DNA of 64,000 nucleotides, taken from positions 59,470 to 123,469 of the forward strand of contig JBAYTZ010000011.1 of NCBI GenBank assembly GCA_041675285.1. Direction: 5' to 3'. The position numbers were made by a program, and so were the translations under genes. This document shows, in pieces, positions 25,777-33,160 of the stretch; position 1 is the first letter of the stretch; every line of letters begins with the position of its first letter. The DNA comes from Candidatus Delongbacteria bacterium (GTDB lineage Bacteria > CAIWAD01). The notes under the pieces are model-generated. The model made no database searches and had not been told where the DNA came from. It saw nothing but the letters and a program-made list of their open reading frames with translations.

Positions 25777-26438
25777 GCCGGTCCCACCTCCCGCACCAGG
25801 CCGGAGATCAGGTCGCGGAGGGCTTCGCAGCGGTCCCGCGCGCGGCGCGCGGAGGCCAGGAAGTAGTTGTAGGCGATGGTGGCCGGAATGGCCGTGGCCA
25901 GACCCACCACCGTGGCGATCAGGGCCTCGGCGATGCCCGGCCCCACGACTTCCAGCATGGCCTGGCCCTGCTGGCCGCCGATGCGCAGGAAGGCCACCAT
26001 CACGCCCCAGACCGTGCCCATCAGGCCGATGAACGGGCTGGCGCTGGAGACCGTGGCCAACAGGCTTAAATGGCGGTCCACGTCCGCCAGCGCGCGGCGT
26101 TCGGCGGCGCCCAGGGCGCCCTCCCAGGCCGCCGGAGCGGGAAGAGGCCGGTGTGCGCCGGCCCCGGAAGCGGAAGGCGGCAGCAGGCGGCGCACCGCCT
26201 GCTGCAGCATGAGGGCGCTGGGCGCCCCCTGATGATGCTCAGCCAAACGAACCAGGTCCGCGAGTCCGCGGCCCTGGTCGATGCCTTCCTCGAAGGTGGA
26301 TTCAGCTGCCGCCGCGCGCCGGAAGTAGCGGATGCGCTCCAGGATGGCGGCCCAACTCAGCACGGAGAGGACCACCAGGATCAGCAGGACCGCCTTGGAA
26401 AACAGCGAGGCGTGGGCGACGAAACTCCACAGGGTCAC
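25773..26438 (-). CDS. tolQ: MotA/TolQ/ExbB proton channel protein
   Basis: A 221-residue inner-membrane protein with three helices (about 12-32, 125-150 and 165-190). The family block reads LLATVSSASPFIGLMGTVWGVMVAFLRIG, then GPGIAEALIATVVGLATAIPATIAYNYF. It forms the ion channel with TolR. The start is a GTG at 26438 that overlaps the stop of pal (GTGA), so its translation is coupled to pal, which in most genomes lies downstream, not upstream. Confidence 0.92.
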   Translation of the reverse strand: MTLWSFVAHASLFSKAVLLILVVLSVLSWAAILERIRYFRRAAAAESTFEEGIDQGRGLADLVRLAEHHQGAPSALMLQQAVRRLLPPSASGAGAHRPLPAPAAWEGALGAAERRALADVDRHLSLLATVSSASPFIGLMGTVWGVMVAFLRIGGQQGQAMLEVVGPGIAEALIATVVGLATAIPATIAYNYFLASARRARDRCEALRDLISGLVREVGPA

Positions 26439-27046
26439 GGATTCAGCGCCTGGAACTCACAGCGCCGGTTCACGGACCATGCGGCCTCGTCGTGGCCGAG
26501 CTCCACCGGGCGGGACTTGCCGTAGGAGATGGTCTCGAAGCGGCCGGCGTCCAGGCCCAGCCGGACCAGGTAGTCCTTGACGGCGTTGGCGCGCTTGTCG
26601 CCCAGGGCCAGGTTGTAGGCCACGGAGCCGTTCTCGTCGCAATGGCCTTCCAGCCGCACGCGCAGGTCGCTGACCGTGCGCAGCACGTCGCCGTGGTGGG
26701 CCAGGCTGCCGCGGGTGTCTTCGCGCAGTTCGAACTTGTCGAAGTCGAAGTAGACGGCGGACAGCGAGTTGATGGCCGTGCCGCGGGCTTCGCGAACCAG
26801 ACGCTCCGCCTCGGCCTTGGCGGCGTTGGCGGCGGCCAGGCGCTCGGCTTCGGCCTTGGCGGCGGCTTCGGCGGCCAGCCGGTCGGCTTCGGCCTGGGCG
26901 GCGGCCGCGGCGGCGGCGGCGGCATCATCCGTCTGCTGGGTGATGTTCTTCTCGGCGGCCGGATCGACCTTCTTCTTGCAAGCCACGCTGCCCAGTCCGA
27001 CAGCGACGACCAGCGAGAGCAGCAGGGCGGTGCGCAGAGTGCTCAT
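26435..27046 (-). CDS. pal: peptidoglycan-associated lipoprotein Pal
   Basis: A 203-residue protein from the ATG at 27046 (GGAG 8 bases before). Lipobox Cys23 (GSVAC) is followed by a Lys-rich patch. Residues about 38-92 are an unusually long Ala/Glu/Lys coiled-coil of repeated AEAERLAA type. The OmpA-like domain (about 95-203) has YFDFDKFELR, LEGHCDENGS and NLALGDKRANAVKDYL, the peptidoglycan (mDAP)-binding motif. The Ala-rich stalk is longer than in typical Pal. It anchors the outer membrane to the wall. Overlaps glcD (ATGA) and tolQ (GTGA). Confidence 0.9.
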   Translation of the reverse strand: MSTLRTALLLSLVVAVGLGSVACKKKVDPAAEKNITQQTDDAAAAAAAAAQAEADRLAAEAAAKAEAERLAAANAAKAEAERLVREARGTAINSLSAVYFDFDKFELREDTRGSLAHHGDVLRTVSDLRVRLEGHCDENGSVAYNLALGDKRANAVKDYLVRLGLDAGRFETISYGKSRPVELGHDEAAWSVNRRCEFQALNP

Positions 27047-28443
27047 ATGGCGGTCTCCTTGGTTGTGGGCCAATCAAAGATTTTGCCCGGGTTCAAAATA
27101 TTGTGTGGATCAAAAAGCCGTTTGACGTCCATCTGCAGCCGCTGGGACAGCGGACTGAGTTCCCATCCAATATAAGGCTGCTTCCAGCAACCTACACCAT
27201 GTTCGGCGGAAATCGTCCCGCCCAGGCGCAGCGCCAGCCGGTAGACGTCCTCCACCAGGGCCCACATCCGGGCCCGCACCTCCGCGCCACTCTCAGTGCT
27301 GAGCACGTTGACATGCAGATTGCCGTCCCCCAGGTGCCCGTAGGCCAACAGGTTGAGGCCGGCCGCGGCCCCCAGCCGGTGGCACTCCGCCAGACACTCC
27401 GCCAGCCGGTCCAGCGGCACGGCGATGTCCTCGGAGAGTTTCTGGGCGAACAACTCCCGCGTGGTGGTGGAGAGGCGCCGCCGCACGTCCCAGAGGCGCT
27501 CGCGTTTTTCGCCGCCCTCGGCGCTCAGCACGTCCAGCGCGCCCTCCGCCAGGCAGAGTTCGCCCAGCCGCTGGGCCTCGCGTTCGGCGGGCTCGGGTTC
27601 GCCGTCACTCTCCAGCAGCAGCACGGTCCGGCACTCCGCCGGCAGGCGCAGGGGCAACCGCTCGCGGACCAGTTCCAGGGCGCGTTCGTCCATGAACTCC
27701 AGCGCGCTGGGGGTCAGCCCGGCCAGCTGGATGCGCCCGGCCAGTCGGGCGGCCGTGGCCGTGTCGGGCAGCAGGGCCAGCAGCGTGTGCGTGCAGCGCG
27801 GCCGGGGCACAAGGCGCAGGACCAGCTTGGTCAGCACGGCCAGCGTGCCCTCGCTGCCGATGAGCAGGTCGCGCAGGCTGTAGCCCACCACGCCCTTGCG
27901 CGTGCGCGTGCCGCAGGAGATCCACTCCCCCGAGGGCAGGACGGCCTCCAGCTGCAGCACGTAATTGCGTGTCACGCCGTACTTGACGCAGCGCGGGCCG
28001 CCGGCGTCCTCGGCCACGTTGCCGCCCAGGCTGCAGGATTCCCAGGAGGCGGGATCCGGCGGGTAGAAGAGCCCGTGTTGACCAGCGGCCTCCTGCAGGG
28101 CCAGGTTGAGCACGCCGGGCTCCACCACGGCGAAGCGGTTGAGCGGGTCGAGCTCGAGGATCCGATTGAAGCGGCTCATGGAGAGGATGACGCCGCCCCG
28201 GGTGGCCAGCGCGCCGCCCGACAGGCCGGTGCCGGCCCCGCGTGGTGTGACGGGAATGAGGTGGCGATTGGCCCAGCGCAGCAGCTCCTGGATCTGCTCC
28301 ACACGCTCGGGCTCCACCACCACGTCGGGCAGGTGGGGGACTTTCAGTTCGTCGGCGGCGTAGGCCTCCCGGCGCCCGTCCAGGATGAGCGAGGCCGCTC
28401 CCACGGCGGCCTCCAATTCCCGCAGCTGTTCCGGTGTCAGCAT
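27043..28443 (-). CDS. FAD-linked 2-hydroxy-acid oxidase, GlcD-like
   Basis: A 466-residue flavoprotein of the GlcD/D-lactate dehydrogenase (FAD_binding_4 and FAD-oxidase C) family. The FAD-binding half has VTPRGAGTGLSGGALA (about 72-87), a second VAEDAGGPRCVKYGVTRNYV block and GSEGTLAVLTKLVLRLVP. The C-terminal half has YGHLGDGNLHVNV and ISAEHGVGCWKQPYI, with the His residues typical of the active site. It may oxidise glycolate, D-lactate or 2-hydroxyglutarate; no GlcE/GlcF partners are nearby. The ATG at 28443 was chosen because upstream in-frame sequence is repeat DNA. It is coupled to pal by a 4-base overlap, an odd neighbour for a cell-envelope operon. Confidence 0.88.
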   Translation of the reverse strand: MLTPEQLRELEAAVGAASLILDGRREAYAADELKVPHLPDVVVEPERVEQIQELLRWANRHLIPVTPRGAGTGLSGGALATRGGVILSMSRFNRILELDPLNRFAVVEPGVLNLALQEAAGQHGLFYPPDPASWESCSLGGNVAEDAGGPRCVKYGVTRNYVLQLEAVLPSGEWISCGTRTRKGVVGYSLRDLLIGSEGTLAVLTKLVLRLVPRPRCTHTLLALLPDTATAARLAGRIQLAGLTPSALEFMDERALELVRERLPLRLPAECRTVLLLESDGEPEPAEREAQRLGELCLAEGALDVLSAEGGEKRERLWDVRRRLSTTTRELFAQKLSEDIAVPLDRLAECLAECHRLGAAAGLNLLAYGHLGDGNLHVNVLSTESGAEVRARMWALVEDVYRLALRLGGTISAEHGVGCWKQPYIGWELSPLSQRLQMDVKRLFDPHNILNPGKIFDWPTTKETAI

Positions 28444-28470
28444 CCGGTCTCCACTCTCCACTCTCCACTT

Positions 28471-28651
28471 GGACACGAAGCTCACGAAGTTCGAAGAAGA
28501 GCACGAAGAAACGAGAGAAGCAGGATCAATCCTCGTAACCCGGGTTGAGCGCCGACGAGCGCACAGACGGGCTCTTCCTACAGACCTTAGAAACGAGATC
28601 CCTCCTGCGGCACTCTTCGTGCGCTTCGGATCCCTTCCCGTGCTACGTGTC
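28471..28651. repeat. CACGAAG inverted-repeat element, unit 1
   Basis: Starts GGACACGAAGCTCACGAAG and ends with the partly complementary CTTCGGATCCCTTCCCGTGC. The ends can pair to form a long imperfect hairpin. No coding sequence is supported. Same design as 28668-28818. Confidence 0.7.
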
Positions 28652-28667
28652 TGCCCCGGTTCCTCTC

Positions 28668-28818
28668 GGACACGAAGCTCACGAAGACCGAAGAAGAGCA
28701 CGATGCGAGACAGGGGGGAGCCACTCAGGCGGCCCCAAAACGGATCTCTCCCCAAGGCGAAGGATTCAAAATCCCTTCCTCGATCCTCTTCTTGCTCTTC
28801 GGATCTCTTCCCGTGCGT
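28668..28818. repeat. CACGAAG inverted-repeat element, unit 2
   Basis: Begins GGACACGAAGCTCACGAAG like unit 1 and ends CTTCGGATCTCTTCCCGTGC. The inner part differs from unit 1, so the outer arms are the conserved part. Together with unit 1 it fills most of the 402-bp gap between glcD and the GlmU gene; no gene is visible in that gap. Confidence 0.7.
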
Positions 28819-28845
28819 CGAATTGAGATCTGCCCGGCAAGCGGG

Positions 28846-30144
28846 CTATTTCTTCGGCTCCGCCTTCACGGTCTTCGTCTTCCTTCCCGCGCTTCGTGGT
28901 GCAACGGGTTCCCCGAACGCAGGAGCGAACTCGTCCTGGTACTGCCGGTGGAGGTGGCGGATCAGATCCTCCTCGCAGCGGCCCAGGTTGCGCTCCCGCC
29001 GCCCCTTGACGATGTGGGCCGTGGCGATGGCCTTCTCCAGCTCGTAGGGCGTGATCCCGTCCTGGGGACCGCCCCAGCTGAAGGGCGGCACTTCCTTGGG
29101 GGGAAAGCCGCCGCCCCAGATGTTGGCGAACACGCCCACCACGGTGCCCGTGTTGAACATCGTGTTGATGCCGCACTTGGAGTGGTCGCCCATCAGCAGG
29201 CCCACGTAGCGCTCGCCCGTCTCCACCTGGCGGCCCAGCATCTGCACGCTGACCTGGCCGTAGTTGTTCTTCAGGTCGCTGTTGTTGGTGTCCGCGCCCA
29301 AGTTGGTCCACTCGCCCAGGTAGGCGTGGCCCAAGAAGCCGTCGTGCTGCTTGTTGGCGTAGCCCTGCAGGATGGACTCCGCCACTTCGCCGGCCACGCG
29401 GCTGACCGGGCCCAAGTGCGTGCCGCCCAGCAGGCGCGTGCCGGGCTTCAGGCGCGAATTCTCGCCGATGAAGGCCGGGCCTTCCACCACGCAGAAGGGG
29501 GCCAGGCTGACGCCGCTCTCGATGACGATGGGACCCTTGCTCGCGTCCAGCACGCAGTAAGGCGCGATGGTCGCCCCGGCCTCGATGTGGATGCGCTCGC
29601 TGCCGATCAGGCGCACGCTCAGGTCCACGCTCTCCGGCGGGGCCGTGCGGCCCTCGGCCTGCAGGCGGGCTTCCAGGTAGGGGAAATCCGCCGCTGCCGC
29701 CGCCGGCAGTTCATGGATCAGCTCCCAGAGGTGCTCGGCCAGCCGCATGCCCGCCGGGGCCTCCACCACGTCCAGCTCCGGTCCGCCACCGTCCAGGTCC
29801 GCCAGCTCCGCGGCATCCAGCCGGGCGGCCAGCAGCACGTCGTCCAGCAGCATGCCCGTGCCGGGTTCCAGCCCGAGCACGGCCTCGGCATTCAGCTCCA
29901 GCAGCCGGCCGTTGACCATCAGGATGTCCTCGCCCTCCTCCAGCTCGGGCTGGGGCAGCCCCAGCCGCGCAGCCACCTTCTGCAGCGGTCCGCGGCACAG
30001 GCCGCCCTCGGCCTTGAGACCCAGGCGCCACTCGATGCGCTGGCGCAGCGTGCCCAGCCCCGTGCGCAACTCCCAGACGGGACGCATCTCCGTCAACGGA
30101 TAAAAGGCCCGCGCCTGCGGGTCTTCGAAGAGGATCAGTCTCAT
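28846..30144 (-). CDS. FCB-type GlmU-like sugar nucleotidyltransferase/acyltransferase
   Basis: A 432-residue protein resembling the alternative GlmU-like enzymes found in Bacteroidetes and relatives. A short nucleotidyltransferase-like N-terminal half holds PLTEMRPVWELRTG (16-29). The left-handed beta-helix acyltransferase half (about 190-390) has isoleucine/valine-rich hexads and YGQVSVQMLGRQVETGERYVGLLMGDHSKCGINTMFNTGTVVG. Expected to make UDP-GlcNAc for peptidoglycan and LPS. The C-terminal 25 residues are Lys-rich and probably disordered. It is coupled to parB by a 4-base overlap, so envelope precursor supply and chromosome segregation share a transcript. Confidence 0.83.
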   Translation of the reverse strand: MRLILFEDPQARAFYPLTEMRPVWELRTGLGTLRQRIEWRLGLKAEGGLCRGPLQKVAARLGLPQPELEEGEDILMVNGRLLELNAEAVLGLEPGTGMLLDDVLLAARLDAAELADLDGGGPELDVVEAPAGMRLAEHLWELIHELPAAAAADFPYLEARLQAEGRTAPPESVDLSVRLIGSERIHIEAGATIAPYCVLDASKGPIVIESGVSLAPFCVVEGPAFIGENSRLKPGTRLLGGTHLGPVSRVAGEVAESILQGYANKQHDGFLGHAYLGEWTNLGADTNNSDLKNNYGQVSVQMLGRQVETGERYVGLLMGDHSKCGINTMFNTGTVVGVFANIWGGGFPPKEVPPFSWGGPQDGITPYELEKAIATAHIVKGRRERNLGRCEEDLIRHLHRQYQDEFAPAFGEPVAPRSAGRKTKTVKAEPKK

Positions 30145-31022
30145 GCCTCGTCCGATTTTTGCAGCAGCTCGACCAGTCGGTCCAGCTCCTCACGGGTGGA
30201 ATAGTCGATGCGGATCTGGCCGCGGTTGCGGTTGGGGCTGATCTGCACCCGGGCCCCCAGGTTGCCGCTCAGGCTCTCCTCCGCCTGGAGGATGTCGAAG
30301 GGCTTGACCACCGCCGGCTTGGGCGCGGATTCGCGGTGCTGGCGAATGGCCTCCTCCAGTTGGCGCACGGACAAATCGCGCTTCACGGCCAGCTGCCAGA
30401 AGCGCACCTTCTCGTCGTCGGCGGCCAGGCCCAGCAGCACCTTGGCGTGGCCGAAGGAGATCTTGCCCTCCTTCAGGCTGACCTTGATCACCGTGGGCAG
30501 CTTGTGCAGACGCAGCAGGTTGGTCACCGCCGGCCGGCTCATGCCCAGGGTCTGGCCCAGCTCCTCCTGGGTCATCCCGTGCTCCTCGATGAGCATGCGG
30601 AAGCCCGCCGCCAGATCCAGCGGATGCAGGTCCTCGCGCTGGATGTTCTCCAGCAGCGCCAGGCGCATCAGTTCCGCCTCGTCCGGCCGGGGCCGCACGA
30701 TGGCCGGCAGGCTGCGCAGGCCCGCCAGCTGGCAGGCCCGCCAGCGCCGTTCGCCGGCGATCAGCGTGTAGAGGCCGCCGTCCTCGTAGACCAGCACGGG
30801 CTGCAGCACGCCGTTGACCCGGATGGACTGGGCCAGGTCCTCCAGGTCGGCGGGTTCGAAGTCCCGGCGCGGCTGGTGGCGGTTGCGGTTGATCAGCTCC
30901 AGCGGCAGCTGGTGGACGCGGACCCCCTCGTCGGCGCCCGCCGGAGCGGCGGCGGGGGGCGGGGCGTCCGGCTTGTGGATCAGGGCCGAGAGCCCCTTAC
31001 CCAGCGGTTTGGACCGATTCAT
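30141..31022 (-). CDS. parB: chromosome-partitioning protein ParB
   Basis: The 293-residue ParB/Spo0J. The N-terminal ParB/Srx (CTPase) domain has QPRRDF near 50, a central GERRWRACQLAGLRSLPAIV box with the GERRxRA motif, and ENIQREDLHPLD. A helix-turn-helix follows (TQEELGQTLGMSRPAVTNLLRL). The C-terminal dimerisation helix is at about 250-293. It binds parS sites and loads SMC near the origin. No parS palindrome (TGTTTCACGTGAAACA type) was found in the window by eye. Its start lies 26 bases inside parA, with AGGAG spaced 7 bases before the ATG. Confidence 0.95.
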   Translation of the reverse strand: MNRSKPLGKGLSALIHKPDAPPPAAAPAGADEGVRVHQLPLELINRNRHQPRRDFEPADLEDLAQSIRVNGVLQPVLVYEDGGLYTLIAGERRWRACQLAGLRSLPAIVRPRPDEAELMRLALLENIQREDLHPLDLAAGFRMLIEEHGMTQEELGQTLGMSRPAVTNLLRLHKLPTVIKVSLKEGKISFGHAKVLLGLAADDEKVRFWQLAVKRDLSVRQLEEAIRQHRESAPKPAVVKPFDILQAEESLSGNLGARVQISPNRNRGQIRIDYSTREELDRLVELLQKSDEA

Positions 31023-31773
31023 CGAGGATCTCCTGGGCCAGGGCGATGTAGTTCTGGCTGCCCGGGCTGCCGGCGTCGTACAGCAGGATGGGCTTCCCGT
31101 GGCTGGGCGCCTCGCCCAGCTTGACGTTGCGCCGGATGATGCTCTTGTACATGCGGTCGCCGAAGTGGTTCTCCACCTCCTGGCGCACCATGTTGCAGAG
31201 GTTGAGCCGGCTGTCGTACATGGTCAGCAGCACGCCGCGCACGATGAGCCTGGGGTTGAGGCTCTCCCGCACCAGCTCGATGGTGTTGAGCAGCTGGGAG
31301 AGGCCCTCCAGGGCGTAGTACTCGGCCTGGATGGGGATGATCACCCCGTCCGCCGCGCACAGTGTGTTGACGGTCAACAGACTCAAGGAGGGCGGGCAGT
31401 CGATCAGGATGTACTCGTAGTCCGCGGCCAGCAGGGCCAGGGCCTTCTTGAGGCGGTACTCGCGGCCCATGGCCGCCACCAGCTCCACCTCCGCGCCCAC
31501 CAGCCGCATGTGGCTGGGCAGGACGTCCAGGCCCTCGATCTGGGTGGGGGAGATGGCCTCGCGCACGGCACCCGGGTCCAGCAGGACCTCGTAGATGCTG
31601 GGCCGGGACTCGTCCCGCTCCAGGCCGATGCCACTGGTGGCGTTGGCCTGCGGATCCATGTCCACCAGCAGCACGCGCCGCTCGGAGACGGCCAGGCAAG
31701 CGGAGAGGTTCACGGCGGTGGTGGTCTTGCCCACCCCGCCCTTTTGATTGGCGAAAGCGATGATGTCAGCCAT
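30997..31773 (-). CDS. parA: ParA/Soj chromosome-partitioning ATPase
   Basis: A 258-residue deviant-Walker ATPase. It starts MADIIAFANQKGGVGKTTTA, with signature Lys11 and catalytic Lys16, then DMDPQANATSGIG (Walker A') and LIDCPPSL (Walker B). It drives segregation of ParB-parS complexes. The ATG at 31773 is chosen since the upstream in-frame sequence has no ParA character. The overlap of 26 bases with parB is larger than usual. Genes such as gidA/rsmG or dnaA that often flank parAB near oriC are not in the window. Confidence 0.95.
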   Translation of the reverse strand: MADIIAFANQKGGVGKTTTAVNLSACLAVSERRVLLVDMDPQANATSGIGLERDESRPSIYEVLLDPGAVREAISPTQIEGLDVLPSHMRLVGAEVELVAAMGREYRLKKALALLAADYEYILIDCPPSLSLLTVNTLCAADGVIIPIQAEYYALEGLSQLLNTIELVRESLNPRLIVRGVLLTMYDSRLNLCNMVRQEVENHFGDRMYKSIIRRNVKLGEAPSHGKPILLYDAGSPGSQNYIALAQEILDESVQTAG

Positions 31774-31835
31774 GCGGGAATATAGGAAAGGGGGCGGCCC
31801 CGGGACCGGCCCGCCCGGGATTCCGCGCGGACAAT

Positions 31836-32825
31836 TCACTCGCGAGGCGTCGGCGGGAGGCGCAGCCAGTCCAGAATTGCCGGCGGCCCGCAGAGCCGCT
31901 CCAGCCGCTCGCCCCCGGCGGCCGGCAACAGGCCTTCGTGGCGCAGGCTAACCACGCCCGTCAGGTCGTGGAAGTCCCGCCGGGCCCCGAACAGCTCGTC
32001 GAACAGCAGGGGCCAGTTGTAGCTCTCCGGCAGCAGGAACCGCTGGGAAGCCCGGGTCCGGCGCGCGATGGTGGCTCCCAGCGCGGCCTGGTGCAGGAAC
32101 AGCGCCTGACGGGCCTCCTGCCGGCAGAGGGCGCGCAGCTCGTCGTCCGCCGCCGCGCAGCGGAAGTCCTCCGCCCAGGCCTGGAGCAGCCCGGCCTCCG
32201 GCCGGACGACCAGGCAGCCGGCGTTGACGTAGGTGCGCACGCGGTCGCCGTCGGCCACGGTGACACAGGGAAAGTGGGCTGCCGCGGGCACGTCCAACAG
32301 CTGCCAGAGCCGGCTCCAGAACGGACCGGGCGCCGCGCCGGCCAGGGGCGCGATGTTGCGGTGCATCACGGGCCGCCAGCCCAGGTCCACGCCGGCGGGC
32401 AGCGTGAAGGCCGCCGGCTCCGCCAGGATCACCGTGTCGTCGTCCAGCCAGGCCAGGCCCGTCCGGCCCGCCGCCAGCGCCACGCGCTCCGCCGCCGCGG
32501 CCGCGCCCGGCTTGCCCGCGAAGGGCAGGCCCGCCGCCTCGGCCGGCGCCGCCGGGGCGAGCACCAGCCGGCAACCCGGCGGGCAGGCCAGGGCCGCCGG
32601 ATCGCCCAGCCCGGGATCCAGATAGACCCAGAGTGTCTCGGCAGCCAGCGCGCCGCCGAACTCCCGCAGGCTGGCGGCCAGCAGGGCGGCGTGGGTCAGG
32701 GCCCGCGAACCGGCCACCCAGGTGGCCAGCCGCGGGGGCTCCGGCTGGGTGCGGGCCATGACGCAATCCTCCCGGAACAGACAGATGGGCAGGACCAACA
32801 GGGTCATCCACCACCAGGGGCGCAT
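31836..32825 (-). CDS. predicted secreted GT-A-like glycosyltransferase, function unknown
   Basis: A 329-residue protein with GGAGG 5 bases before its ATG. The N-terminus (residues 1-17) is hydrophobic and signal-like, MRPWWWMTLLVLPICLF. The rest looks like a nucleotide-diphospho-sugar transferase: an early VAGSRALTHAALLAASLREFG, a DDD (WLDDDTVILAE) in the place of a DxD metal motif, YVNAGCLVVRP and QAALGATI. A secreted GT-A fold would be odd, since nucleotide sugars are cytoplasmic. The first 20 residues may instead be a membrane anchor or a wrong start; MARTQPEPPRL at residue 23 is an alternative. I do not recognise a specific family. Confidence 0.55.
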   Translation of the reverse strand: MRPWWWMTLLVLPICLFREDCVMARTQPEPPRLATWVAGSRALTHAALLAASLREFGGALAAETLWVYLDPGLGDPAALACPPGCRLVLAPAAPAEAAGLPFAGKPGAAAAAERVALAAGRTGLAWLDDDTVILAEPAAFTLPAGVDLGWRPVMHRNIAPLAGAAPGPFWSRLWQLLDVPAAAHFPCVTVADGDRVRTYVNAGCLVVRPEAGLLQAWAEDFRCAAADDELRALCRQEARQALFLHQAALGATIARRTRASQRFLLPESYNWPLLFDELFGARRDFHDLTGVVSLRHEGLLPAAGGERLERLCGPPAILDWLRLPPTPRE

Positions 32826-33160
32826 GGGATCCTCCTTCCGGCGCGCACAAGGTGAGCCCGCCGGGCCGGCGGGGCAAGCCCAATCTCCCGTTCCTGAAAC
32901 TGTTGGTTTTTGAACAGCTTCAACAGTTCCAGTCGGCCGTCAGGGGGAACCGGGGCCCGGCTCCCCGTCCTCTTCGCGCCGGCCATCGGGGGCTTCGCCT
33001 TGTCAGCAAACAAGATCCCCTCACGGCCAAGCGGACGGTCCACCGCTTGGCCTGCTCTTTGCTCATCCCCGGATTCTACTGCCAATGGGGGAGTCGCGGG
33101 CCCAATGCCGTGGCTTCGGCAGGTGTCGAGACCACACATCTAATCAGACGGGGGGCAAGC
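32826..33160. other. 335-bp intergenic region, no gene seen
   Basis: Separates a minus-strand gene from the secreted-protein genes on the plus strand, so it is divergent. Near 32899-32930 there is an AT-rich stretch with TTTTTGAACAGCTTCAACAG containing a short inverted repeat. The last 30 bases carry GACCACACAT, a motif also seen upstream of the next two secreted genes. No promoter could be placed with confidence. Confidence 0.45.

Noticed and set aside
27043..28755. GlcD with a 104-residue N-terminal extension
   Set aside because: The extension is translated CACGAAG repeat DNA (rich in Ser, Arg and Phe), and the internal ATG at 28443 has a ribosome site.
31836..33160. parS site or origin near parAB
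   Set aside because: No TGTTTCACGTGAAACA-like palindrome or DnaA-box cluster was found by reading.
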